A DNA stretch of 64,000 nt from Microbispora corallina (GTDB taxonomy: Bacteria > Actinomycetota > Actinomycetes > Streptosporangiales > Streptosporangiaceae), in assembly GCF_016863035.1 (NCBI RefSeq), contig NZ_BOOC01000005.1, forward strand, positions 1 to 64,000, given 5' to 3'. Positions 15,845 through 23,745 of this stretch are shown one piece after another. Position numbers and translations under genes: made by a program. The notes under the pieces are model-generated. The model ran no database searches. It saw nothing but the letters and a program-made list of their open reading frames with translations, and was not told the origin of the DNA. The stretch's first letter is position 1. Each line of letters opens with the position of its first letter.

Positions 15845-16918
15845 TCAGCGGTCGAAGGCCGGGTAGACCGGCAGCGGCGGCGCCGCCCACGTCGCGGCGA
15901 AGGCGTCCAGCAGCAGCCGCGTCGTCCTCACGAGGGCGGGGAACTCCTCCAGCCCGCTCGCCGTCTCCCACCGGTGCCGCAGCACCTGCCGGATGGTCGG
16001 GACCGGCCGGCGCGTCGGGTGCATGGGCCCGTCCTCGTCCAGGACGCGCGCCAGCAGCGCCGCCGTCACGTCCACCGTCCACACGGCGACCGCCCGTGCC
16101 GTGCCCGCCTGCCAGACGGCGTCGTCCGCGAGGTCCGGGAACGCTGGGACGACCTCCGCGCGGAACGCCCGCTCCACCTCCGCCGCCATGCCGGCCGGCA
16201 GCCGGTAGACGCACCAGCAGGTGGAGAACGGCATCCGGCAGTACGCCGCCGTCAGGAAGACCGATTGGAAGCCGGCCGCCTCGAAGTCCAGCAGCCGCAG
16301 ACCGTCCGGTGTGAGCAGGTTGTTGTCGGGGCAGGTGTCGCCCGGCGTGAACGCCGGGTACTCCCGCTCGACCGTCTCGCGGATCGCGGACAGCTCGTCC
16401 GCCAGGCCGTACGGCACGGAGATGCGGGCCGCCTCCAGCCACGCGAGCAGACCGGACATCCGTTGCCCGATCCACGGCTCGTCCTCCCAGGACGGCACGC
16501 CCAGGTCGTAGCGGGCGCGCAGCCGGGCCAGGTCGGCGCGCCGGCCCGCCGACCGGGCGGCCAGCCGTCCGAGCCCCCGGGCCCAGGCCAGCAGGCCGTC
16601 GGCCGCCGCGGCGGGGTCGTCACCCAGCAGCACGTCCGCCAGCGTCGGCGCGGTGCCGAGATCGGCCATGACCACCAGCCGCGCCGCGGGGTCCGCGCCC
16701 AGCAGCCGGGGGCCGGCCAGGCCCAGCGACAGCCCGGCCGCCTCGGACGTGAAGGAGCGCAGGCCCTCCCGTTCGGCGGCGTACGACTTGACGATCACGC
16801 TGCCGCCGTCGCCGGTGCGGCATCGCAGCACCGTGCTGCGCCTGCTCCCGCCCAGGTCGACCGGGTCGTACAGGTCGGTCTTCAGCAGCTCCGCCGCGGC
16901 GCGCACGATCCGGTCCAC
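15845..16918 (-). CDS. Aminoglycoside-phosphotransferase-like kinase family protein
   Basis: A 357-residue protein. The N-lobe has SVIVKSYAAEREGLRSFTSE with the likely ATP-binding lysine. Further on are RLVVMADLGTAPTLADVLLG (hinge), then the catalytic loop FTPGDTCPDNNLLTPDGLRL and LLDFEAAGFQSVF with the metal-binding Asp. In true APH enzymes the loop reads HGDxxPxNxL; here the His is Pro (PGD) while Asp and Asn are kept. It is probably a small-molecule kinase of unknown substrate, not necessarily a resistance enzyme. It lies downstream of the SGNH hydrolase on the same strand (54-bp gap). Confidence 0.78.
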   Translation of the reverse strand: MDRIVRAAAELLKTDLYDPVDLGGSRRSTVLRCRTGDGGSVIVKSYAAEREGLRSFTSEAAGLSLGLAGPRLLGADPAARLVVMADLGTAPTLADVLLGDDPAAAADGLLAWARGLGRLAARSAGRRADLARLRARYDLGVPSWEDEPWIGQRMSGLLAWLEAARISVPYGLADELSAIRETVEREYPAFTPGDTCPDNNLLTPDGLRLLDFEAAGFQSVFLTAAYCRMPFSTCWCVYRLPAGMAAEVERAFRAEVVPAFPDLADDAVWQAGTARAVAVWTVDVTAALLARVLDEDGPMHPTRRPVPTIRQVLRHRWETASGLEEFPALVRTTRLLLDAFAATWAAPPLPVYPAFDR

Positions 16919-16971
16919 TCCCGCATGCTTTCAGCGCCGCTCCCGCTTATCCACCGGGATTCCGGTACGGC

Positions 16972-17958
16972 TCAGCGGGCCTGCGGCACGGCGAGAGCGG
17001 AGAGGATCTGGCGGGCGATGAGGCGGTGGCCGGCGGCCGCGGGGTGGTCGCCGTCGCCGGCGAGCAGGGCCGTGTCGTCCCCCGTGCCGCCGGGGCCCTT
17101 GAAGGGCGTGTAGAGGTCCACGTAGCGGACGCCCGCGGCCCGGGCCGACGCGGCGATCGTGTCGTTCACGGCGCGGGTGAGGCTGTCGCTGTTGGCCATG
17201 TACGCGTCGCCCTCCGCGCGGCCCACGGCCCCGTCAACGAACACGTTCCAGTAGCCGGTGACGAGGATGCGGCTGCCCCGGCGCGTCTGCAGCGCGCGCA
17301 CCCTGGCCAGGATGGCGTCCATGTCGGTGCGCAGCCGGGTCAGGTCGTCGCGGTAGCAGGCCAGGCCGGCGCCGGGGCCGCAGTCGTCGTCGGTGACGGA
17401 GCCGCTGTCGAAGTCGTTGGCGCCGATCGTGATGATCGTGAGGTCGGCGGAGACGAGCGTCCTGCGGGCGGAGTCGTCGTCGAGCTGGTCGAGCAGCCCC
17501 TGGGTGGTGAGCCCGCCGGAGGCGAGGTTGTCGGTCGCGACGTCCGTGCCCTGCCGGGCCGCCAGGGCCTGGCCGACCAGCGAGACGAACGGCGTGCAGT
17601 CGCAGGCGGACCCGGCGGGCACCGAGTCGCCCAGCGCGACCACCGTCCGCACCGCCGCGGAAGACGACGACGCGCGTGACGGCGACGCGGGGGACGGCGA
17701 GGCGGGGGACGGCGAGGCGGGGGACGGCGAGGCGGGCCGCCGCGACGCGGGGAGGCGGCGGGCGTGCGCCACCGTCATGTGGGGGGCGATGCCGGTCCGC
17801 TCCCCCGCGGGAAGCGACGCGTGCAGCGCGACGCCGGCGAGCGCGATCACGGACAGGAGGATCGCCCGCAGGCGGAGGCGCGTCCGGCGCGCTCCCCGGG
17901 CGGCGCGCCGGGAATGTCGATCACCTGCGGTCATGTCGCTCGTGAGGGGAGGGGACAT
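16972..17958 (-). CDS. Secreted SGNH/GDSL hydrolase with PASPS linker
   Basis: A 328-residue protein. A basic n-region and hydrophobic stretch (LRLRAILLSVIALAGVALHA) form a signal peptide or anchor, followed by a Pro/Ala/Ser repeat linker. The catalytic domain then shows block I VVALGDSVPAGS (nucleophile Ser), block III IGANDFDSGS and block V DGDHPAAAGH (Asp/His). It is an extracellular esterase or lipase of the SGNH fold. The ATG at 17958 is used; the ATG at 17934 would be nearly as good, and neither has a strong Shine-Dalgarno. It is probably co-transcribed with the esterase-like gene 83 bp upstream. Confidence 0.85.
   Translation of the reverse strand: MSPPLTSDMTAGDRHSRRAARGARRTRLRLRAILLSVIALAGVALHASLPAGERTGIAPHMTVAHARRLPASRRPASPSPASPSPASPSPASPSRASSSSAAVRTVVALGDSVPAGSACDCTPFVSLVGQALAARQGTDVATDNLASGGLTTQGLLDQLDDDSARRTLVSADLTIITIGANDFDSGSVTDDDCGPGAGLACYRDDLTRLRTDMDAILARVRALQTRRGSRILVTGYWNVFVDGAVGRAEGDAYMANSDSLTRAVNDTIAASARAAGVRYVDLYTPFKGPGGTGDDTALLAGDGDHPAAAGHRLIARQILSALAVPQAR
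17691..17735. repeat. 15-bp minisatellite in the SGNH hydrolase linker
   Basis: Three exact tandem copies of GGGACGGCGAGGCGG (17691-17705, 17706-17720, 17721-17735), with a degenerate copy at 17676-17690. In the gene they encode the PASPS linker repeats. The array is in frame (15 bp), so copy-number change would lengthen the linker without breaking the protein. Confidence 0.85.
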
Positions 17959-18041
17959 CCGGCCATGGTGCACCACGGGCCCGGGCGAGCCGTACCCGGA
18001 CCCCCGACGACGAGGGCGGGCGCCCCGTCCCCGGCCGGAGG

Positions 18042-19136
18042 TCACGAACGCGCCCGGCGGGGGTCGGACAGCTCGTGCGAGACCCACCGCAGCGCCGGTG
18101 GGAGCATCGTCCCCCAGACGCCGTAGTTGTGGCCGCCGCTGGGCAGGACGGACGAGGCCACCGTGGTCGGCGCGTGGACGACGGCGCGCAGCCGCGTCAC
18201 GTCGGCGGCCGTGTCCGCGTCCTGCCGGGTGCCCATCACCAGCAGCGACACCGGCGGGCGGCTCCGGGTCAGCACCTGCAGCAGATCGTTGGCCCGCAGG
18301 AGGCCGGGCGACCGCGTGACGGCCGGCGCGGTCGGCGTGAAGTAGCCGGACAGGCTGACGGCCGCCGTGTACTGCCGGGGATGCTGGACGGCGAGCTTGA
18401 CGGCGCAGAAACCGCCCTCGGAGTACCCCATCGCCGCCCAGCCCGCGCCGTCCATGCGGGCCCGGAAGTTGGCGGTCACCATGTCGCGCACGTCCTCGGC
18501 CGCCCAGGTCTCCACCGCCGGGCCACCCGGGATGTCGGTGCAGTCGGTGTCCAGGCCCGGGACCACCTCCATGGTGGGCGCCACGAGGATGGCGGGCTCC
18601 GCCTCGCCCCTGGCCATCTCGTGCCGGAGCAGGCCGGTGACGTCGAGCATGGTGAACCAGTTGTGGACGGGCCCGGGATAACCGGGCAGCAGCTCGATCG
18701 CCGGGAAGCGCGTGTGCCGGTAGGCGGGCAGGCCGTACTGCGGGGGCAGCCACACGTACACGTCGGCCCCGATGTGCGTCCTCGGCCCGGTGAAGTGCAC
18801 CACCCGCACCCCGTCCTCCCCGTACGGCGCGAACGTCAGGCCGGCCGCGGTCCGGAACCCGTGCTGGTCCTGCGGAGTGAGCGATGCGAACGAGCCGGCG
18901 GCGGAGTCGGACCCGACGAGGTCGTCCCAGGTCGCGTAGAACTCGAACTGGTCGTTCACGACGACGGCCACGGTGAGCACGGCGCACACCTGGCAGGCGA
19001 GGGCCAGCGCGGCCCTCCGCACGGCCTGCGACGACGCCGACCCGCGCAGCCGGCCCCCCAGCCACACGGACGCGGCCGTCACCGCGATCGTCAGGACGAT
19101 CGTCCCGACGAGAAGCGGCACCCCGAGAAGGCTCAT
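18042..19136 (-). CDS. Membrane-anchored alpha/beta-hydrolase, esterase (antigen-85-like) family
   Basis: A 364-residue protein. Two hydrophobic segments near the N-terminus (VPLLVGTIVLTIAVTAASVW and ALALACQVCAVLTVAVVV) anchor it. The external domain resembles the Esterase_PHB/antigen 85 fold: GADVYVWLPPQYGLPAYRHT, PAIELLPGYPGPVHNWFTML, the nucleophile elbow MGYSEGGFCAVKLAVQHP and a C-terminal catalytic His in LPSGGHNYGVWG. Relatives act as esterases or acyltransferases on cell-envelope or extracellular substrates. It is co-directional with the SGNH hydrolase, suggesting a two-enzyme extracellular ester-cleaving unit. The ATG at 19136 was used. Confidence 0.82.
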   Translation of the reverse strand: MSLLGVPLLVGTIVLTIAVTAASVWLGGRLRGSASSQAVRRAALALACQVCAVLTVAVVVNDQFEFYATWDDLVGSDSAAGSFASLTPQDQHGFRTAAGLTFAPYGEDGVRVVHFTGPRTHIGADVYVWLPPQYGLPAYRHTRFPAIELLPGYPGPVHNWFTMLDVTGLLRHEMARGEAEPAILVAPTMEVVPGLDTDCTDIPGGPAVETWAAEDVRDMVTANFRARMDGAGWAAMGYSEGGFCAVKLAVQHPRQYTAAVSLSGYFTPTAPAVTRSPGLLRANDLLQVLTRSRPPVSLLVMGTRQDADTAADVTRLRAVVHAPTTVASSVLPSGGHNYGVWGTMLPPALRWVSHELSDPRRARS

Positions 19137-19283
19137 GAGACGGCCTCACACAGTTTCTGGCCCCCACCCCCCGCCGGCGTTGGCCGCGACCCGTCGCACG
19201 TTACTACAGGCCCCGTCAAGCCTCCCTAAGCATCGGGAAGATCCCCGGTCCTACCGGACAGACCACATCGAACCTCTGATCGA

Positions 19284-19311
19284 TTGATAAATCATGATCG
19301 CCACCTAGGCT
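19284..19311 (+). promoter_or_regulatory. Leaderless promoter of the MetE-like gene
   Basis: TTGATA (19284-19289), 16-bp spacer, TAGGCT (19306-19311), then seven bases and the ATG at 19319. No Shine-Dalgarno is present, so transcription probably starts at the initiation codon. The surrounding AT-rich segment 19277-19300 contains overlapping TGAT/ATCA half-sites that could be an operator. Confidence 0.6.
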
Positions 19312-19318
19312 CGCGCGT

Positions 19319-20383
19319 ATGGGAATCCCTACGGAACCGATAGGTAGCATCCCCCGGCCCGCGGCCCTGATCGCCGCGCTCGCCGACCACGCCGCCGGAC
19401 GGATCGGCGACGCCGACCTGGCCGCCCGGCAGGAGGAGGCGGTCGCCGACACGATCGCCCGCCTGGAGCGGATCGGCTCCCCCGTCCTCACCGACGGAGA
19501 GCAGTCCAAGCCGAGTTTCGTGACCTATCCCCTCTCCGGGCACGACGGCCACCGTCCCGACGGAGCCGTCATCCCGTTCGCCGACGGCCACACCCGGCGG
19601 CTGCCGCGCCTGACGGCCGGGCCGTTCCGGTACGGCGCGCACGCCGCGACCTACCTTCGCGCCGCGCGGCGGCACACGGACCTGCCCGTCAAGCAGGCCG
19701 TGATCGCGCCGTCGGCGCTGAGCCTGCTGTACCCCGCGGAGGGCGTCGACGGATACCCCCGCGAGGCGTTCGTCGACGACCTGGCCGACGAGGCCGAGGC
19801 CGACATCCGCGGCTGTCTGGAGGCCGGCGCGCACGTGGTCCAGCTGGACTTCACAGAAGGACGGTTGTCGCTCAAGCTCGATCCCGGCGGAGGGCTGCTG
19901 GACGACTTCGTCGCCCTCAACAACCGGGTGCTGGAGCGCTTCTCCCCGGCCGAGCGCGCCCGGCTCGGCGTGCACACCTGCCCCGGCGGCGACCAGGACT
20001 CCACCCACAGCCTCGACGTCGACTACGCCGGCCTGCTGCCGAAGCTCTTCCGGCTGAACGTCGGGAACTTCTACGTCCAGCTCGCGAGTGAGCCGGACCC
20101 GGAGCGGGTGCTGGCCGTCATCCGGGACCACCTGCCGCCCGGGGCTCGGGTCTTCGTGGGCGTGACCGACCCGATCAGCGGCGTGGCCGAGACGGCTGAG
20201 CAGGTGCGCGACCGGGTGCTGCTGGCCGCCCGCCACATCCCCGCCGATCGGCTCGGCACCTGCGACGACTGCGGGTTCGCGCCGTTCGCCGACGACACCT
20301 CGACCTCGCGCGACCTCGCCTTCGACAAGATCGCCGCCAGGATCGAGGGGACGGCCGCGGCCGCCGAGGCCCTGGGCGTCTGA
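19319..20383 (+). CDS. Cobalamin-independent methionine synthase-like (MetE C-terminal domain) protein
   Basis: A 354-residue single-domain protein of the UROD/MetE_C fold: MGIPTEPIGSIPRPAALIAA, then PVLTDGEQSKPSF, AHVVQLDFTEGRLSLKL and VHTCPGGDQDSTHS. The zinc-site residues of MetE have counterparts in H219/C221 and in the GTCDDCGFAPF segment (C315, C318). Full-length MetE is about 750 residues with two barrels. This class lacks the folate-binding N-terminal half and may use another methyl donor or carry out a C-S cleavage. A leaderless promoter precedes it and a hairpin at 20410-20433 follows. Confidence 0.85.
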   Translation: MGIPTEPIGSIPRPAALIAALADHAAGRIGDADLAARQEEAVADTIARLERIGSPVLTDGEQSKPSFVTYPLSGHDGHRPDGAVIPFADGHTRRLPRLTAGPFRYGAHAATYLRAARRHTDLPVKQAVIAPSALSLLYPAEGVDGYPREAFVDDLADEAEADIRGCLEAGAHVVQLDFTEGRLSLKLDPGGGLLDDFVALNNRVLERFSPAERARLGVHTCPGGDQDSTHSLDVDYAGLLPKLFRLNVGNFYVQLASEPDPERVLAVIRDHLPPGARVFVGVTDPISGVAETAEQVRDRVLLAARHIPADRLGTCDDCGFAPFADDTSTSRDLAFDKIAARIEGTAAAAEALGV

Positions 20384-20409
20384 CGGGCGGCCGTTCACCC
20401 CCGGGCGTG

Positions 20410-20433
20410 CCACGGGCCCTGATCGGCCCGTGG
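20410..20433 (+). terminator. Hairpin after the MetE-like gene
   Basis: CCACGGGCC (20410-20418) and GGCCCGTGG (20425-20433) form a perfect 9-bp stem with a 6-nt loop, 26 bp after the stop codon and 28 bp before the next ATG. Pairing can continue three bases outward including a G-T. Confidence 0.65.
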
Positions 20434-20460
20434 TACACCGGAAGGGGGGAGGTGGCGCGC

Positions 20461-21213
20461 ATGCCCCGTCACCTGGAGGTGGACGCGCCGGCGCTCGCGG
20501 CCGCGCTGGTCGCCCCGTTCGTCCTGGCGGCCGTCCTCGTCCCGTTCCGGGCACGCCTGCCGGTCGTGGAGGTCGCGCTCGTGCTGGTCGTGGTCGTGGT
20601 CGCGGTGGCCGTGCTCGGGTCCCGGCTCGCCGGGGTGGTCGCGGCGCTGTCGGCCGCCCTGTGGTTCGACTTCTTCTTCACCCGGCCGTATGAGCGCTTC
20701 GCCATCGGCAAGGCGGCCGACCTGGAGACCACGGCCCTGCTGCTCGTGGTCGCGCTGGCCGTCTCCCAGCTGGCCGCCCGCGCCCGCCGCCTGGAGGTGG
20801 TGGCGATCACCGACGCGAAGTACCTGTCCCTCATCCACGACACGGCCGCGCTGACGCAGTCGGCCCGGTCGGCCGACACGGTGGTCGACCACGTGTGCGA
20901 GCAGCTCGGCGACCTGCTGGGCCTGCGCGGCTGCCGGTTCGAGTACGGCGCGCTGCTCGGCCGTCCGGCCCGGCTCGAACAGGACGGCTCGCTGGTCGTG
21001 GGCCACCGGCGGTGGGACGTCGACCGGCGGGGCCTCCCGGACGAGGAGATCGAGCTGCGCACCTTCGGCAACGGGCACTTCTACGGCAGGTTCATGCTCC
21101 GGCCCGTGCCCGGCACGATCCCGCCGCCGCAGGCGCGCCTCGTCGCGGTCATCCTCGCCGACCAGGCCGGGCGCGCCCTCGACACCGCGGCCACCGCCCG
21201 CGGCCGCGAGTGA
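20461..21213 (+). CDS. DUF4118 membrane protein (KdpD-like sensory module without kinase)
   Basis: A 250-residue protein. Three or four transmembrane helices (ALAAALVAPFVLAAVLVPF, VEVALVLVVVVVAVAVLGS, TTALLLVVALAVSQLAA) and the hallmark AALWFDFFFTRPYERFAI identify the DUF4118 region found in KdpD-type histidine kinases. A cytoplasmic GAF-like region follows (VVDHVCEQLGDLLGLRGCRF). No H-box or ATPase domain is present, so it is a sensory module alone. The ATG at 20461 has GGAGG eight bases upstream; the longer frame would start inside the preceding terminator. The stop lies within the first copy of a 22-bp direct repeat. Confidence 0.8.
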   Translation: MPRHLEVDAPALAAALVAPFVLAAVLVPFRARLPVVEVALVLVVVVVAVAVLGSRLAGVVAALSAALWFDFFFTRPYERFAIGKAADLETTALLLVVALAVSQLAARARRLEVVAITDAKYLSLIHDTAALTQSARSADTVVDHVCEQLGDLLGLRGCRFEYGALLGRPARLEQDGSLVVGHRRWDVDRRGLPDEEIELRTFGNGHFYGRFMLRPVPGTIPPPQARLVAVILADQAGRALDTAATARGRE

Positions 21214-21255
21214 CGGAGGGCCCTCGCGCGTCCCCGCCCGCGGCCGCGAGTGACG
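21194..21255. repeat. 22-bp direct repeat around the end of the DUF4118 gene
   Basis: The same 22 bases, beginning CCGCCCGCGGCCGCGAGTGA, occur at 21194-21215 and 21234-21255 with a 40-bp period. The first copy carries the last codons and the TGA of the DUF4118 gene; the second is intergenic and just precedes the stop of the convergent LLM gene. It looks like a recent slippage or local duplication. Confidence 0.85.
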
Positions 21256-21261
21256 CGCGGA

Positions 21262-22374
21262 TCAGTGAGCGGTGGTCTCCGCCGGCGTCCCGGTCGCGGG
21301 GCCGGCTGCGGTCCCGGCGGCGTCCCCGCTCCCGGGAGTGCCTTCCGCCAGGAGCTCCCGCACCCGCGGGATCACCGTCTCGCCGTACAGGCGGATCGTG
21401 GTCATGAGCTTCTCGTGCGGCAGCGTGCCGGAGCTGTACTTGAGCGTGAACCGGTCGACGCCGAGGGCGCGCACGGTCCCGGCGATCTTCGCGGCCACCG
21501 TCTCTGCCGAGCCGACGTAGAGCGCGCCCCTGTCGGCCTCGGCCTCGAAGCGGGCCCGCGTCGTGGGACCCCAGCCCCGCTCGCGGCCGATGCGGTCGTG
21601 CATGGCCCGGTAGTGCGGCCAGAGCTCCTCGCGCGCCCGCTCGTCGGTCTCGGCGACATGGCCGGGCGAATGCACCCCGACCGGCAGCCGCTCGGCGCCG
21701 AACTGCTCCAGGGCGTGGTGGTACAGCTCCACGTACGGCGCGAAACGCTCCGGCTGCCCGCCGATGATCGCGAGCATGAGCGGCATCCCGTAACGCGCCG
21801 CGCGGACCACCGACTCCGGGCTGCCGCCGACGCCGACCCAGGCGCGCAGCCGCCCCGACTCCGTCTTCGGGTACACGTGCTGGTCCTCCAGCCCGGGACG
21901 CAGCCGGCCGTGCCAGGTCACCGGGCCCTCGTCGAGCAGGTGGTGGAGCAGGTCGAGCTTCTCCTCGAACAGCTCCTCGTACTGCCCGAGGTCGTAGCCG
22001 AACAGGGGGAACGACTCGGTGAACGAGCCGCGGCCGAGGATGATCTCGGCGCGGCCCCGGGACACCGCGTCGAGCGTCGCGAACTTCTCGAACACCCGCA
22101 CCGGGTCGTCCGAGCTGAGCACCGTCACGGCCGTGCCGAGCCGGATGCGCTCGGTGCGGCCCGCGATCGCCGCCAGCACGATCTCGGGCGCGGAGACGGC
22201 GAAGTCGTCCCGGTGGTGCTCCCCGACGCCGATCGCGTCGATCCCCACCTCGTCGGCGAGCACGGCCTCCTCGACCACGTCGCGGATCACCTGCGCGTAC
22301 GGCAGCCGGGTGCCGTCGGCGCCCACGGTGACGTCGCCGAACGTGTCGACACCGAACTCGAGTGGTACGGACAT
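21262..22374 (-). CDS. LLM class flavin-dependent oxidoreductase (luciferase-like)
   Basis: A 370-residue TIM-barrel protein: MSVPLEFGVDTFGDVTVGAD, IDAIGVGEHHRDDFAVSAPE, RTERIRLGTAVTVLSSDDPV, and SRGRAEIILGRGSFTESFPL are the signature blocks of bacterial luciferase-like monooxygenases (FMN or F420 users). The substrate is unknown. The last 25 residues are a low-complexity Gly/Thr/Ala tail. AAGAGG precedes the ATG at 22374. It stands alone on the minus strand, convergent with the DUF4118 gene, and is followed upstream by a SnoaL-like gene in the same direction. Confidence 0.88.
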   Translation of the reverse strand: MSVPLEFGVDTFGDVTVGADGTRLPYAQVIRDVVEEAVLADEVGIDAIGVGEHHRDDFAVSAPEIVLAAIAGRTERIRLGTAVTVLSSDDPVRVFEKFATLDAVSRGRAEIILGRGSFTESFPLFGYDLGQYEELFEEKLDLLHHLLDEGPVTWHGRLRPGLEDQHVYPKTESGRLRAWVGVGGSPESVVRAARYGMPLMLAIIGGQPERFAPYVELYHHALEQFGAERLPVGVHSPGHVAETDERAREELWPHYRAMHDRIGRERGWGPTTRARFEAEADRGALYVGSAETVAAKIAGTVRALGVDRFTLKYSSGTLPHEKLMTTIRLYGETVIPRVRELLAEGTPGSGDAAGTAAGPATGTPAETTAH

Positions 22375-22459
22375 CCTTCGCCTCTTTCTCTCCTGCGCGA
22401 GCAGTAGAGGCCAACCACGGCGCCGCGACGGGAATTCCGGCGGCCGGGGGCGTCCGCGC

Positions 22460-22888
22460 TCAGGACGCGTCGAAGGAGAGGGGGAGGCGCAGCCCGAGCT
22501 GGGCGTATATCTGCAGCTGGTCGTAGTAGGCCCGGTGGCTGGCCACGAGGCCGTCCGCCACGGTGCAGAACCAGGAGCAGCGGGTGTGCACGATATGGCC
22601 CGTGGCCTCCAGGACGTCGCCCCCGACGACCAGGTACGGCCCGGTGTTCGTGCCGGTCGCCAGCAGCTCCATCGCGACGGAGTCGCCGTCGGCGAGCTTC
22701 TCCCAGAGCGTGAAGTGGAGGTCGGGGAACCCCTGCCACATCTGGACGTAGTACGAGGCGATCTCCTCGGGGTCGGCCGACTCCATCTCCGGGCCCACCA
22801 GGACCGCGTCCGGCCGGTAGCACCGCAGCACGGCGTCCAGGTCGTGTGCGTTCATCGCGTCCACCAGCCGGTCCACGACGTCGGGCAT
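22460..22888 (-). CDS. SnoaL/NTF2-like fold protein
   Basis: A 142-residue protein: VVDRLVDAMNAHDLDAVLRC opens the cone-shaped alpha+beta fold, followed by SADPEEIASYYVQMWQGFPD, LHFTLWEKLADGDSVAMELL and the final strand RAYYDQLQIYAQLGL. This is the SnoaL-like polyketide cyclase/ester-hydrolase group, often of unknown function outside biosynthetic clusters. The ATG at 22888 is preferred because the family consensus begins there. It may be co-transcribed with the LLM gene 85 bp downstream. Confidence 0.82.
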   Translation of the reverse strand: MPDVVDRLVDAMNAHDLDAVLRCYRPDAVLVGPEMESADPEEIASYYVQMWQGFPDLHFTLWEKLADGDSVAMELLATGTNTGPYLVVGGDVLEATGHIVHTRCSWFCTVADGLVASHRAYYDQLQIYAQLGLRLPLSFDAS

Positions 22889-22984
22889 CGCGGAAGCACC
22901 CCCTTTCCGACAGCGTACTGAGAGGGGGGCAACACCAGGCCAAGCAGAGCACATGGGTCCAAATGGAACCTCTCGGCGCCGCCC

Positions 22985-23437
22985 CTACCGTTGTGAGGGG
23001 GACCGATCGCCGGCGGAGGCCCGCGACAGCCCGTCCGGTACGGCGTGTGCCGCGAACCTCCGGTGGACCACGATGAGCGCGAGCAGGACGATCGCGACGC
23101 CGTCGAACACGATGCCGGAGACGGCGCCGGCTCTCACGTCGGCCGGCAGCATCGCCATGAGGGCCAGGAAGACGGACTTGGTGACGATCGCCGTCACCGC
23201 CGCCGGGACCCGCGCGACGGCGGCGAACGCCGCCCACACGAGGGCGGCGCCCAGCGCCGCCTGGAGGACTCCCCGATGCTGGAGCAGCGCCGCGGCCATG
23301 GGATCCGAGGGGACGGGGATCCCGTAGGAGAAGCCGAGCGCCCATCGCGGGGACACCAGCGCGAGGGCGGGAAGCGCGGTGATCACCCCTAGGAGGACCA
23401 GGACGACCCGGATGGTCCGTTCGATCGTCGACGTCAC
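22985..23437 (-). CDS. Small integral membrane protein, unknown function
   Basis: A 150-residue protein with four predicted transmembrane helices (IRVVLVLLGVITALPALALV, GVLQAALGAALVWAAFAAVA, AVTAIVTKSVFLALMAMLPA, GIVFDGVAIVLLALIVVHRR). I do not recognise the family with certainty; layout and length resemble DUF4345-type proteins. The GTG at 23437 has GGAGCT upstream. The C-terminal tail is short and basic. Confidence 0.7.
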   Translation of the reverse strand: MTSTIERTIRVVLVLLGVITALPALALVSPRWALGFSYGIPVPSDPMAAALLQHRGVLQAALGAALVWAAFAAVARVPAAVTAIVTKSVFLALMAMLPADVRAGAVSGIVFDGVAIVLLALIVVHRRFAAHAVPDGLSRASAGDRSPSQR

Positions 23438-23745
23438 GTGAGCTCCCTGTCCTAGGGGCGGACGAGGACCCTGCCCGGCCGCTCGCGGAGGTGCCCGGCA
23501 GCGGACGTTCCCCGGCGGCCAGAAGCGATCAGCGGGGTTTCCACCCTACTGAGCGCAGGCCGTCCCCCGGCGCGACGAGCCGTGATCGGCCCGCGCCGGA
23601 GGCCCGCGATCCCTGGGGAGCTGGAAAGGGGCCCGGCCGTCGCGCCGGGCCCCTATCCTGTGGCGGCCGTGTTTCCTGTGGCGTGGGCCTGCCCCGCCGG
23701 GTCGTCGCGGGCGTCCACGGGCTCGTGGATCGCCCGGAGGACGGC
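23438..23745. other. Gene-free stretch, 308 bp
   Basis: No frame here has a convincing start, composition or family resemblance. It holds the upstream region of the membrane-protein gene on the left and the 3' trailer and terminator hairpin (23627-23654) of the VOC gene on the right. Confidence 0.6.
23627..23654 (-). terminator. Terminator of the VOC gene
   Basis: AGGGGCCCGGC (23627-23637) pairs perfectly with GCCGGGCCCCT (23644-23654), an 11-bp stem with a 6-nt loop. It lies about 90 bp downstream of the VOC stop codon at 23746. Confidence 0.65.

Noticed and set aside
17676-17735. CRISPR-like array
   Set aside because: The repeats are 15 bp with no spacers and lie inside a coding linker; no cas genes are in the window.
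16972-19167. A single 731-codon frame suggesting a fused esterase-SGNH protein
   Set aside because: Upstream of about 17958 this frame is a shadow of the esterase-like gene, which is read in another frame (18042-19136) with its own motifs. Only the SGNH part is real.
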